A DNA stretch of 64,000 nt from Halomontanus rarus (GCF_017357405.1 NZ_CP071597.1:1178001-1242000); one strand, 5' to 3'. Positions 49,688 to 57,750 are shown, counted from the stretch's first letter. Numbers and translations are program-made. The notes: generated by a model not told the origin, from the sequence alone.

Positions 49688-51295
49688 TCAGTCCCTCCAA
49701 TTCGCGAGCCAGCGCCTAAGCCCGGCAATACCGAGCGCCGAGACGATTATTCCCGGCAGCGAGAATAGCGTCGACAGGATACCACCACCCTCACTGCCAG
49801 TCGGTCCAGCAGGGATCGAAGACGTGTCCTCGAGCTCGTTTTCTTCCGAGTCCCTGACCAGAACTTCGTAATAGACGGCGACGACCTCGCCTGCGTTCAC
49901 CGACGACGTGAGCGCGAGCTCGTCCTCGAGCTCGGCGTCGCGATAGTCGACCGTCCGCTGGACCCACCCGTCGACGTCCTCGTCGTCGATCGCCTCGAGC
50001 GTCACCGGGTCCTCCACGCCAGCTACGAACTCGACGGTTCGATAGCGATCGCCCGTATGTGCGACTGTGTCCTCGAGCGCGAGCGCATTATACTCGAGCG
50101 CGTACGCCGTCGGCAGCTCGAAATTCGTCACGAGACGCATCCGACGGTCCGGTGTGTGCCGTGACGCGTCCTCGAATGCGAGGTCGACCGCATCGTCCGA
50201 GAGTCCGCCGACGTCGAGTTCGATATCGACGTCGAGGTCTCGAATCGTCGCGTCCGAAAACGCATCGTCGAGCGTCGAGAGCGGTCCGTCGTCGACGTCC
50301 GCGAGTGCGACTTTGCCGACCGGCTCGTAAACCGTGGTCGTCTCGAGGACCTCGTCGCTGTCGTCGTCCGTGATGAGTTCCTCTGTCTCGCCGAACGACC
50401 ACCGCGTTGCACGGTCTAAGTTCAACCCGACGATCGTCACGTCGCACTCGATAGCCCATACCTCAAGTGCGCCCAATTGCTCGATATCACCGCCGCCACC
50501 GTCTTCTATGAGCTCACCGATGTTTTTTTGGACAACATAGGTGCCGTCGCCGTCAACCTCGATTACAACAGGCCCTATGCCAACGGGAGACTCACCACTG
50601 GTATCCTTGAGCAACAATTCTGCCCCGGCATCGGCAGTAGTATTTTCGATGCGGACGATCGCCTGAAGATACTTTCGTTCGACACCCGAATCGATATCGA
50701 AAGCGTCGAAGCCACCAACTGTTGCGGCTCCGTCGTCGGAGATGGTAATCGCGTCGGCACCGCTCGCAGCGGTTGTCGCGTCGACGCTTCCGGTCCCATT
50801 TTCGATCACCCATTCGTCGATATCCGTCCAGCTGACATCTTCCTCGACCGTCTCGCCGTCTTCCGTGACCTCGCGAGTCTCGCCGCGAGGGAATTTGCGG
50901 AGCTCGCTCGAGTCGAGTCGATCCGGCCGGTACTGGACCGGATTGTGCGGCTCGTCGTCGGCGTCGCGCGGCGCGAGCATCGCACCGTCGTCTCGGAGGT
51001 CGGTGGTACTCTCGTCGTCGGCGAGGTACTCGAGCGCCGACGTCATGGCGTCGGTGTGTTCGTCGATCGTCACCGAACCCGGAATGCGGGGCGTCGGTGC
51101 GTATTCGCTCTCGTAATTGTAGGTCGCGGCCGCTGCCGTCCCCGTCGCACTGAGTGCGAGGGCGGTTCCCGCGGTCGCGATCATCATCTGTCGGCGAGTA
51201 AGCGACGCGCCGTGTTCGTAGTCGATGCTCTCTGCCGTCTTGTCCTCCGAAAAGGAGGCTTCTGGCCCGTTAGGGGCCTCGTTGTCGAAACTCAT
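49688..51295 (-). CDS. Tat-exported, C-terminally anchored surface protein (spike candidate)
   Basis: A 535-residue protein. A twin-arginine signal (SLTRRQMMIATAGTALALS, about residues 32-50) is followed by a long beta-rich acidic ectodomain and a C-terminal hydrophobic anchor (LFSLPGIIVSALGIAGL) with a short basic tail. This signal-ectodomain-anchor layout is that of pleolipovirus VP4 spikes, but Tat rather than Sec export would be unusual there. It is first in the 11-gene operon and is read from the promoter region at 51296-51435. Confidence 0.8.
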   Translation of the reverse strand: MSFDNEAPNGPEASFSEDKTAESIDYEHGASLTRRQMMIATAGTALALSATGTAAAATYNYESEYAPTPRIPGSVTIDEHTDAMTSALEYLADDESTTDLRDDGAMLAPRDADDEPHNPVQYRPDRLDSSELRKFPRGETREVTEDGETVEEDVSWTDIDEWVIENGTGSVDATTAASGADAITISDDGAATVGGFDAFDIDSGVERKYLQAIVRIENTTADAGAELLLKDTSGESPVGIGPVVIEVDGDGTYVVQKNIGELIEDGGGGDIEQLGALEVWAIECDVTIVGLNLDRATRWSFGETEELITDDDSDEVLETTTVYEPVGKVALADVDDGPLSTLDDAFSDATIRDLDVDIELDVGGLSDDAVDLAFEDASRHTPDRRMRLVTNFELPTAYALEYNALALEDTVAHTGDRYRTVEFVAGVEDPVTLEAIDDEDVDGWVQRTVDYRDAELEDELALTSSVNAGEVVAVYYEVLVRDSEENELEDTSSIPAGPTGSEGGGILSTLFSLPGIIVSALGIAGLRRWLANWRD

Positions 51296-51435
51296 TGGTT
51301 TCCACGACCGGAGCGACCGGTCGTCTCGAGTACTCTCTAGACCAGATAATGTAATATTGTTGAATCTTCTAACAACCGTCTGAGACTCTCATAATACCCT
51401 ATATTTATCACTCGGAAGGTTACTCAGAGCGTGAT
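51296..51435. promoter_or_regulatory. Divergent promoter region between the spike operon and abrB-like gene
   Basis: AT-rich. CTATATTTATC (51399-51409) lies about 30 bases before the AbrB-like start, the right place for a TATA box with an almost leaderless transcript. TAATGTAATATTGTTG (about 51348-51363) may serve the leftward spike operon. Confidence 0.5.
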
Positions 51436-51618
51436 ATGCCCGTCTACGAAACGTTCGCAACGACGACGACTGTGCAGGGTCGGGATTACGATGATACCGT
51501 CTCGGTCACGATTCCGAGAGATATCGCCGAAGAGTTGGAACTCGAGCGAGGTGAACCAGCGTTATGGCAGTGTGATGAAGGAGATGATTTCGCACGGATC
51601 AAACGCCCAAATCGGTGA
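51436..51618 (+). CDS. AbrB/SpoVT-type DNA-binding protein
   Basis: A 60-residue swapped-hairpin protein: MPVYETFATTTTVQGRDYDD, then VSVTIPRDIAEELELERGEPALW, the core AbrB pattern. Such proteins act as transition-state regulators or antitoxin-like repressors. Sharing a promoter region with the 11-gene operon makes it a candidate regulator of that operon. No toxin partner is adjacent. Confidence 0.8.
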   Translation: MPVYETFATTTTVQGRDYDDTVSVTIPRDIAEELELERGEPALWQCDEGDDFARIKRPNR

Positions 51619-51791
51619 GTGAGAGTAGTTAGCCACTCTTTCTTTTATCCTGTATTCTACTGAAATGGGTGCTTAGTACAGAAGATGCGTTCCGCAGAGA
51701 GGCTTCGTTTGTTTCGCGTCGACGACAAGAAACCAACTACTCAGTAGACCTACTTACTGGGCACATGTAATATCGACATCTCGGGAGTTTC

Positions 51792-52772
51792 CTATTTTGA
51801 TAGCGTCTTACGGATACGTTCTATTATTGCTTGCTCCTCAGTCTTTTCGACTACTTCTTCCCCGCCGTCCCTCATCTTTTCTCTCGTGTCCTCACCATCG
51901 TCTTCTCCTTCTTCGAGCCTTTCACCAGTCTCCTCACCGCCTTCTCGGAGCGTCCCGCCTACTTCATCGCTACCTTCTTCGACCATTTCAGCTGTCTCCT
52001 CATTGCCTTCTCGGAGCGTCCCGCCTACTTCACCGCCACCTTCTTCGACCATTTCAGCTGTCTCCTCACCGCCTTCTCGGAACGTCCCGCCTACTTCATC
52101 GCCACCTTCTTCGACCATTTCAGCTGTCTCCTTACCACCCTCTTCAACCATCTCACCTGCCTCTTCACCGCTTTCTTCGACCATTTCAGCTGTCTCCTTA
52201 CCACCCTCTTCAACCATCTCACCTGCCTCTTCACCGCTTTCTTCGACCATCTCGCCGGTCTCCTCACCACTCTCTTTGAGCCTCTCGCCCGCCTCTTCGA
52301 GCATCTCTCCTGCCTCTTCACCACTTTCTTCGACCATGTCTCCGATCTGCTTACTTCCCTCTTCGATCTGATCGCTGACTCCCTCGCTGGACTCTCTAAT
52401 TCGATTGGCGACGTTCTCCGTCGTCCTCTCCGTCTTTTCTGCTACTTTTTGACCACCCTTCTGGACATGATCAGCCGCACCGTGGGTCGTCCCCCACGTA
52501 CGACTTTTGACCGTGTCAATGACTCCATGACCCTGCTTTGAGGAGCCGTCCTCCTCAGAACCGACCTTTTCGCTTTCTGAACCAAACCAATCTCGGAGGA
52601 CGTAACCAAGGCCGATGAGAGTGACTGCATCAATTAGACGGGGGCGAGATCTCTCCTTCTCAGTAGTCGTTCTCTCCCCATCGCTGGTCACCATTTCCTC
52701 ATCGCTTCTCCTTCTCTCTTCGTATCTGGTCGTCTCCTCGTATGGAGTGGCTATGTCTGGTTTACGTGACAT
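51792..52772 (-). CDS. LEA-like 11-residue repeat protein with TM-like segment
   Basis: The 326-residue protein has a charged N-terminus, one hydrophobic segment (LIDAVTLIGLGYVLRDWFG, about 45-65) and then over 200 residues of 11-residue repeats such as EEGGKETAEMV and EESGEEAGEMV, predicted to form a long amphipathic helix. The periodicity resembles group-3 LEA proteins and apolipoproteins, which coat membranes or protect proteins during drying. It is very acidic. Not a known virus protein; a membrane-coating or stress role is inferred. Confidence 0.75.
   Translation of the reverse strand: MSRKPDIATPYEETTRYEERRRSDEEMVTSDGERTTTEKERSRPRLIDAVTLIGLGYVLRDWFGSESEKVGSEEDGSSKQGHGVIDTVKSRTWGTTHGAADHVQKGGQKVAEKTERTTENVANRIRESSEGVSDQIEEGSKQIGDMVEESGEEAGEMLEEAGERLKESGEETGEMVEESGEEAGEMVEEGGKETAEMVEESGEEAGEMVEEGGKETAEMVEEGGDEVGGTFREGGEETAEMVEEGGGEVGGTLREGNEETAEMVEEGSDEVGGTLREGGEETGERLEEGEDDGEDTREKMRDGGEEVVEKTEEQAIIERIRKTLSK
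51945..52300. repeat. 33-bp-based repeats encoding the 11-residue motif
   Basis: Within the LEA-like gene, segments such as TTCGACCATTTCAGCTGTCT recur at multiples of 33 bases. Whole 66-base pairs of motifs are duplicated almost exactly near 52108-52240. Confidence 0.8.
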
Positions 52773-53587
52773 CGATTAATATCGCTGCCTCCTACAGACA
52801 GTAGACTTCGGCCAGCACCAGCAAGTCGAAAAAACGTCGGCTGAACCGTCATTTTCCAAATAGCGTGTGGCGAATAATAGAAGATACGGGGCACATATGA
52901 GATAAATGCGTGTGTTCACTTGGTAGAAGACTGTCCGGTCTAAACAGGGGATCGACGTTCCACTGGTTGGCCAATTAGTGAGCTGTACACACTATGCACT
53001 GAGCAGTCACTCTTCCACATTGATTGCCTCTCAGCTCGTGCCACATTCGCAGTCCAAACTAAGCAATCAGGAACACTTTCACTAAGATGTATATCGAACT
53101 TCCGAGAGCTATCTCGAGAATCTGCGAGATTTGATGCGACCCTCGTAGCCACATGTGGCGATATCCACTGCCACCCTCTATAATACCTCAATACCGAAGT
53201 GAGTGCCGTCCAAGAGTGTTCAATAGCAAATCCGACCTTGTGCGGTAGGCCGGGGGCGCTATGCCCCCGGCCGTTTTACCCTGCCGCCCCAGCGGCACTA
53301 TAGGCTATGGGGGGCTGGCACCCGACCCTGCCGACAGACCATGACAGATACGCCCCTGAGACGGCAGAATACCCGCTAAAACACCGGTCCAAGGCGAGCG
53401 CGTACTCGCGCTCACGCTCGCGATCGTCGTCAACTTGAGGCACACCACGAAAGAGACGGCAGTTAGAGTACGCGAATAAAGACATAGCACTAGCGTTATG
53501 AAACTGAAGCGAAAGAATACGCGAAAAACAGCGACGTCAACGAATGCTGTAGCTACTGAAAACGCGAACACGAGGCGACGAGCCGGC
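52773..53587. other. Gene-poor spacer between LEA-like gene and replication operon
   Basis: About 815 bases without a convincing halophile gene. An 83-residue frame (52940-53191, minus) and a hydrophobic frame (53305-53571, minus) lack acidic bias. The notable element is the GC-rich hairpin at 53248-53272. Confidence 0.55.
53248..53272. terminator. Perfect 10-bp GC-rich hairpin followed by TTTT
   Basis: GGCCGGGGGC, a 5-base loop (GCTAT), then GCCCCCGGCC and GTTTTA. It lies 316 bases downstream of the Rep-like gene stop. It could be a terminator for plus-strand transcription or a replication-origin hairpin. Confidence 0.5.
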
Positions 53588-55321
53588 TTAGCCCGTCGCC
53601 TGAAGCCAATCGTACGGTGACGTCCGGACCTTTACGTCCTGCGGGTCGATATCGCCGCGCTCGATGAACTTCCCGACGTTCGACGGTTGGTAGTTGAGCG
53701 TGTCGATCAGCGTCCAGGTGTCGCCCCGATCGTCGCGACCGCCCTCACTATCCTCTTCACTGTCGGCGTCGTTCTCTTGCTGCCGCTGCTGGCGTTCTTC
53801 GCGACGCTCTTCCGCCCGTTTACGCTCATCTTCCGGCGTATCATCGGGATGTACCTGGTCGAGCGCCTCGTCGGCACAGTCCTCGAAGAACCTCGAGGAG
53901 AACGCGACCCACGTCTGAACGCCCTGTATCTTCTTGAGGATACCCGGCTCGTCGCTTTCGCGATCGCCGTTCGGGTAGCACAATCGAGTAACGTGCTCGC
54001 GAACGGTTCGGTAGGCACCGCCGGTTTCGTCCATGAGCGTCTGATACGACACCGTTCCGTGCCGGCGGACGCACTGGATGATATCGTAGACGAGCTGTGT
54101 GTTCGGCTTCGTCACCTCGCGGTAGAGGTCCGGCACGAGCGACTCGTAGTGTCGTCTGAGCCACCAGCGCCGGCCTTCCGGGTGCTGCCACTCGTACGGA
54201 TCGCCGGTCGGTCCGTCGAAGACGTCGTCGCCGACGAGCTCGGTCACACCGACGTCGGCCCACACCAGGTGCGACAGGACGATCTCGCGAAGCGCGCGCA
54301 TGATATCGTCCCACTCGTTCCAGTGATAGTTGTCGCCGTTCGGATTTCCCATCAGCGCCGCTTCCATCTTCGGTTGATCGAACGGATACTCGACGGCTTG
54401 CGGGTTGTCCGGGTAGTACACCTTCAGCAAAATGTTCGCATTCAGGCGTGGGAACCCGAGCTCGTGCCAGTCTCGAGTCGTGATCTTCGCCTCGAGCCAC
54501 TGTCCGTCCGAGGCGAGACCGCCAGTGTCGACGTCGGCAGCGTGTTCGGCGAGGAGATCGGCACTCTGTCGAACCGTGTGCACGACGTCGTCGGTTTTCG
54601 CATCGTCGTACCGGACGTGCGTCTCGGCCTTCCAGAATCCTTTGCTATCCTCATTGATCGAACTCATCTCAAGGTCGTAGTCGAAGACGTGTGCGACCAA
54701 GTCGGCAGCGCGATCGGCGAGCACCTCGGGGTGCTCGACCCACGTCGTCTGAACGTGCACGAGTGTCCCGATTCCGTACGGGAGATTTACCGGGTTTCCA
54801 CTACTATCGACGAGTCCCTCGTACTGTGGTTGGATCTTCAGCGACAGCGCGTTCAGCGGCGTTCGATTCCACTCGATGTTTCCATCGTTATCGAGCGGTT
54901 TCACCGTCACGTCGTACTTGTAGAACGGACGGTAGCGATCCCCCTTCCCGCGACCGCCACGCCAGCGGCTCGAGGTGAAGATCACGCCGTGAGGAACGCC
55001 GTCGATAACGAACTCTCGAGAGAGAACGATCCGCTCGTTCCCCTCCGGATCGGTGATGATCGCGTCCTCGTGCGCATAATACGCGGCGCGTGCGTGCTGG
55101 TAGAGCGAGCCGTCAGGTATCTCGCGAGTCTCACCGGCGTCGAACGGAATTTGCTCGACAGGCCGATGCGCGTCGTTCAGCACGAACTTCCCACCGCCAC
55201 CGTGACCCGACGGTGTCGGGTAGGTCTTCGTCCTCGTCTCGACGCCTTCGTTTCGCGGGAGGTTGTAGTCACCGCCCGGAACGACGGTCGGCGTTGCTCC
55301 CGATCGTGCGTCGGAGCTCAC
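53588..55321 (-). CDS. Large replication-type protein of the element
   Basis: A 577-residue protein, last in the right-hand operon. Near residue 440 a winged helix is visible (LVYDIIQCVRRHGTVSYQT, GGAYRTVREHVTRLC), and the C-terminal 100 residues hold a charged linker (EERKRAEERREERQQRQQ-type) and a short end domain. No Walker A, HUH or polymerase motif could be identified, so a non-ATPase initiator is inferred from position and size. It resembles large replication-assigned proteins of betapleolipovirus-like genomes, by memory only. A 4-nt overlap links it to the nuclease-like gene. Confidence 0.65.
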   Translation of the reverse strand: MSSDARSGATPTVVPGGDYNLPRNEGVETRTKTYPTPSGHGGGGKFVLNDAHRPVEQIPFDAGETREIPDGSLYQHARAAYYAHEDAIITDPEGNERIVLSREFVIDGVPHGVIFTSSRWRGGRGKGDRYRPFYKYDVTVKPLDNDGNIEWNRTPLNALSLKIQPQYEGLVDSSGNPVNLPYGIGTLVHVQTTWVEHPEVLADRAADLVAHVFDYDLEMSSINEDSKGFWKAETHVRYDDAKTDDVVHTVRQSADLLAEHAADVDTGGLASDGQWLEAKITTRDWHELGFPRLNANILLKVYYPDNPQAVEYPFDQPKMEAALMGNPNGDNYHWNEWDDIMRALREIVLSHLVWADVGVTELVGDDVFDGPTGDPYEWQHPEGRRWWLRRHYESLVPDLYREVTKPNTQLVYDIIQCVRRHGTVSYQTLMDETGGAYRTVREHVTRLCYPNGDRESDEPGILKKIQGVQTWVAFSSRFFEDCADEALDQVHPDDTPEDERKRAEERREERQQRQQENDADSEEDSEGGRDDRGDTWTLIDTLNYQPSNVGKFIERGDIDPQDVKVRTSPYDWLQATG

Positions 55322-55797
55322 GAGTCGTCACCTCGGAGGTCGTCGAAGAATCTCGTCCAGGGCAACTGGACAAACGGACCGTCGTCACGTTGCGATCGAC
55401 CGCACGGCCACCACGTGTCGACCATCGCATCGACCGTTTTCGCCGACGTGAGTGCCGCACGGAGGACGCAGATGCTCTCGTCTTCGACGTCGGACGCTTC
55501 ACGATCCAACACCGAGATAACGTACTCGCCGTCTTCCTCGAGGAGCGTGTCGTGATTCGATTTCTTGATCTTGATTCGACCGGCACGACCGTCGTAGACG
55601 TCCCAGCACGACTTTACGTCGACTGGCGTTCCACGTGAAACAACGATAAAACCAAGGTCTGTGACGATGTTGTCACGAACACGGGTATCGAGCCAGTCCG
55701 GTGCACTCGCGTCGGGCGCTAAGTGCTCGAGACCCCACCGATCGCAGGCGAACTCCTCTGCGAGACGACCGCGGTCGGCGTTTGCGGACCGACTCAC
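55318..55797 (-). CDS. PD-(D/E)xK-like nuclease of the replication operon
   Basis: A 159-residue protein starting MSRSANADRGRLAEEFACD. An N-terminal Glu (RLAEEFA), Asp46-type NIVTDLGFIVV and a DVKS end strand (TPVDVKSCWDV) follow a restriction/Holliday-type nuclease pattern. A basic strand comes next (RAGRIKIKKSNHD). It could process replication intermediates. Both ends use 4-nt overlaps. Confidence 0.65.
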   Translation of the reverse strand: MSRSANADRGRLAEEFACDRWGLEHLAPDASAPDWLDTRVRDNIVTDLGFIVVSRGTPVDVKSCWDVYDGRAGRIKIKKSNHDTLLEEDGEYVISVLDREASDVEDESICVLRAALTSAKTVDAMVDTWWPCGRSQRDDGPFVQLPWTRFFDDLRGDDS

Positions 55798-56564
55798 GCG
55801 TTCTCACCTCCGTTGCGATTTCGGGGAACGAGGACGTCGTCGATCATCCGCACCAGGACGTCGCAGTGACAGGCCGGCTCGTCGTCCTCGAGGCGACGAC
55901 ACCAGCACCCCAGCACGGTTCCCGTGCCTTGGAGGTCTCCGAGGGCGTTTCGGAACTCGACGTCTTGTTCGCACCGGTGTAAAACCGCGTGCGTGTACAT
56001 CGCGATCGCCTGCTCGCGACCGAACCGTTCGACCGAGTACGGGTTCCCCAACCAGCCACGGTCGCCGGGTTCGGTGTTGAGCAGGTCCGATTCTCCGGAC
56101 TTCGCGCGACCAGCGTAGACGTCGCAATCATCCTCCATCCACATCCCGACTCGAGTTCGCTCGTCGCTCGCGTCGTCCAGGTCGTCGAGCTCCTCGAGCG
56201 GGACATCCGGTAGATCCTCGTTTAGGACTGGAACCCACCCAGTCGATCCGTCGCCAAATTGCGCGCGAACGCCCGTCCACGTGCTCGAAGCGAATCCAGC
56301 AGCCTTCGGACCGGCGACGGTTCGTGGTAACAGTAGGTCGTCGACGTGACACTGCCAGCCGCGCGAGCGCACGTAGACACGGCCGAGATCTTCGAGCCGC
56401 TCTCGGAGATCGTCGTCGGCGAGTCGGCGGACCGGGATCTCCATGACGTCTTCAGTGTGGCCGATAGGATTCGAACAGACTGGACAGGCTTTCTCTCCGT
56501 GCTGATTCGTCGCAACGTCACGGAGCGATTCGCGGCTCGTGACCCCGAAGTCCTCGAGGCTCAC
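55794..56564 (-). CDS. Protein with N-terminal zinc motif and C-terminal DUF4326-like domain
   Basis: A 256-residue protein. An N-terminal CPVCSNPIGH gives a half zinc knuckle. The C-terminal region from DVYAGRAKSGESDLL through WLGNPYSVERFGREQAIAMY to VLGCWCRRLED with CHCDVL matches DUF4326, a small family common in phages and plasmids that ends in a Cys/His cluster. DUF4326 is suspected of nucleotide-related function but has no proven role. Part of the coupled replication operon. Confidence 0.72.
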   Translation of the reverse strand: MSLEDFGVTSRESLRDVATNQHGEKACPVCSNPIGHTEDVMEIPVRRLADDDLRERLEDLGRVYVRSRGWQCHVDDLLLPRTVAGPKAAGFASSTWTGVRAQFGDGSTGWVPVLNEDLPDVPLEELDDLDDASDERTRVGMWMEDDCDVYAGRAKSGESDLLNTEPGDRGWLGNPYSVERFGREQAIAMYTHAVLHRCEQDVEFRNALGDLQGTGTVLGCWCRRLEDDEPACHCDVLVRMIDDVLVPRNRNGGENA

Positions 56565-56791
56565 GAGTCCGCACCTCCGGTTTGCTCAGTCGCCGTCTGC
56601 GTGTACCGCCCGGTTTCGTCAAATCCGCGTGGGGTGATCGCAGTTCCGTCGACGAACGTAGCAAGCGCAAACGCCCATACCTCATCACAGATGTCTTCTC
56701 GCGACGGATCTTCGATCATCCACTCGGTAACTTCATCAGCAAGACGGCTGATGAACGACCGACCAGTTCCGCCCGAGGGTCGATCGTTCAC
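56561..56791 (-). CDS. Uncharacterised 76-residue protein of the replication operon
   Basis: Starts MNDRPSGGTGRSFISRLADE. A helical N-terminal half (ADEVTEWMIEDPSREDICDEVWAF) and a polar C-terminal half; no motif is recognised. It is fixed in the operon by 4-nt overlaps at both ends (56561-56564 and 56788-56791), which argues that it is translated. Confidence 0.65.
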   Translation of the reverse strand: MNDRPSGGTGRSFISRLADEVTEWMIEDPSREDICDEVWAFALATFVDGTAITPRGFDETGRYTQTATEQTGGADS

Positions 56792-57084
56792 CGCTCCTCA
56801 CCTCCGTCGGTCGCGATCTCGTGACAGAGGACCTGGACGTTCTTCGGAAGCTCTTCGAACGAACCGCCGAAGCGACCTGGTTGCTCGAGCGGATCGACGA
56901 TTACGACGTCGAGTCCAGCTGCGCTTCCCTTCGCAATTCGGTTCACCGTGTCGCACTCGGGACAGCGGTGAGCACGATCGTCCTCATCGCCGTAGCCGCG
57001 TCGGAACTCAGGGGTGACATGTGAACCACACTTCAGACAGCGCTGGGAGTTCTGCCCGCGGGAAAGACGATTCACGCAGACCAC
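56788..57084 (-). CDS. Small zinc-finger protein, first gene of replication operon
   Basis: Up to 98 residues from a GTG at 57084; a GTG at 57075 is equally plausible. Two CxxC knuckles (CLKCGSHVTPEFRRGYGDED and HRCPECDT) form one zinc ribbon common in haloarchaeal viruses and plasmids. The C-terminal half (LDVVIVDPLEQPGRFGG) is unassigned. A DNA- or RNA-binding role is likely. It begins about 160 bases from the right attachment site. Confidence 0.72.
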   Translation of the reverse strand: MVCVNRLSRGQNSQRCLKCGSHVTPEFRRGYGDEDDRAHRCPECDTVNRIAKGSAAGLDVVIVDPLEQPGRFGGSFEELPKNVQVLCHEIATDGGEER

Positions 57085-57243
57085 CTCCCTATACTAACCG
57101 CTCGACTCCGTGGACCCGCGTAAGAATTACTTATCGAGTCTAATTTTGAGGGAGCGTTTTCTAACGGTAATTCCGACGAATTCCGAGAGTATAGCGTAGC
57201 TACTTCGGATGTAGAAACCCCGAGAATGCCAGTTAATTTCGAA

Positions 57244-57256
57244 TGGACTCGCCGGG
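57244..57256 (+). repeat. attR: 13-bp repeat within the tRNA-Ala 3' end
   Basis: TGGACTCGCCGGG, identical to 27532-27544; it spans the discriminator, acceptor 3' strand and start of the T-stem of the tRNA gene. Confidence 0.8.
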
Positions 57257-57315
57257 ATTTGAACCCGGGGCCTCTCCCATGCCAAGGGAGTGATCTACCA
57301 CTGATCTACGAGCCC
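57244..57315 (-). tRNA. tRNA-Ala(GGC)
   Basis: A 72-nt tRNA, GGGCTCG acceptor pairing with CGAGTCC (one G-U), D-arm GATC-N7-GATC, anticodon arm CTCCC-TTGGCAT-GGGAG with anticodon GGC, T-arm CCGGG-TTCAAAT-CCCGG and discriminator A. No CCA is encoded. It decodes GCC and GCU alanine codons and serves as the integration site. No interruption is visible. Confidence 0.97.
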
Positions 57316-57514
57316 GCTTCGCACTCTGTGCTTTCCCACGGGAATAGATAAACCCCTCGAATTACTCGAGCCCGCGCCAATACGACACATGCGCCGTCAC
57401 TGAGTTTAGCCTCTCGCCCCATCTCCCACGAGCTCGAGCACCACCACGTTGGCCCTCCCCGCCGCTTATTCCCTGCACATTTCAATAGATATAAGATACT
57501 CTGTTTCGATTATT
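57316..57514. other. Spacer upstream of the candidate ncRNA with a TATA-like box
   Basis: AT-rich just before 57515. ATATAAGA (about 57489-57496) lies 20-25 bases before the first hairpin. No gene was found. Confidence 0.4.
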
Positions 57515-57660
57515 ATGGTGGAAGCGACGACTCCACTGAGAACGGGGGCATGTACGGAAATGCCCCGGGTGTCCTACCACCCGAGGCGTGGCTTCCAAAC
57601 CGACTGCGGTTTAGCAGCCATGATTCCATACAGACTAGCGAGACATAAACGTCTCGAACG
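57515..57660 (+). ncRNA. Candidate structured RNA with five consecutive hairpins
   Basis: Consecutive perfect stems are: 57518-57536 (GTGGA/TCCAC), 57545-57566 (GGGGCAT/ATGCCCC), 57567-57582 (GGGTG/CACCC, directly abutting), 57597-57612 (AAACCG/CGGTTT with a 4-base loop) and 57639-57656 (CGAGAC/GTCTCG). The overlapping reading frame is Arg-rich and lacks halophile bias. A TATA-like box is placed to start transcription near 57515. It does not match tRNA, 5S, 7S or RNase P patterns I know. Strand is inferred from the upstream promoter. Confidence 0.5.
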
Positions 57661-57750
57661 ATCAGTGCACAATCCTCGAGAGAACCCACACCACCAGCGA
57701 CGGCGCTCCCCGGCCTCTCCGAAGACGCTCGAAGCCACCGGAGGCCGACG

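Larger units (their letters stand above)
27532..57256. mobile_element. Integrated virus-like element in tRNA-Ala(GGC), about 29.7 kb
   Basis: Bounded by a 13-base direct repeat, TGGACTCGCCGGG, at 27532-27544 and 57244-57256. Extending left gives 18 of 19 matching bases (TTCGA then one mismatch). The right copy is the 3' end of an intact tRNA-Ala gene, and the tyrosine integrase gene lies just inside the left copy. Inside are an integration operon, a repressor-like gene, Orc1/Cdc6, a restriction island, a secreted/membrane-protein operon with ATPase, and a replication operon. There is no HK97-type capsid, portal or terminase, which fits a membrane-vesicle virus (pleolipovirus-like) rather than a tailed virus. 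Inactivation cannot be excluded, but no broken core gene was seen. Confidence 0.85.

Noticed and set aside
40873..51295. Conjugation or type IV secretion module
   Set aside because: No relaxase, VirB4/VirB6-type or coupling protein is seen; the one ATPase is small and of the viral packaging type.
52940..53191. Minus-strand frame of 83 codons in the gene-poor spacer
   Set aside because: No acidic bias, no motif and no operon link; a chance frame or remnant.
53687..55555. Long open frame (622 codons) antisense to the Rep-like gene
   Set aside because: It is a high-GC shadow of a gene with proper acidic composition and coupled overlaps on the other strand; its own sequence is Val/Arg-rich without motifs.
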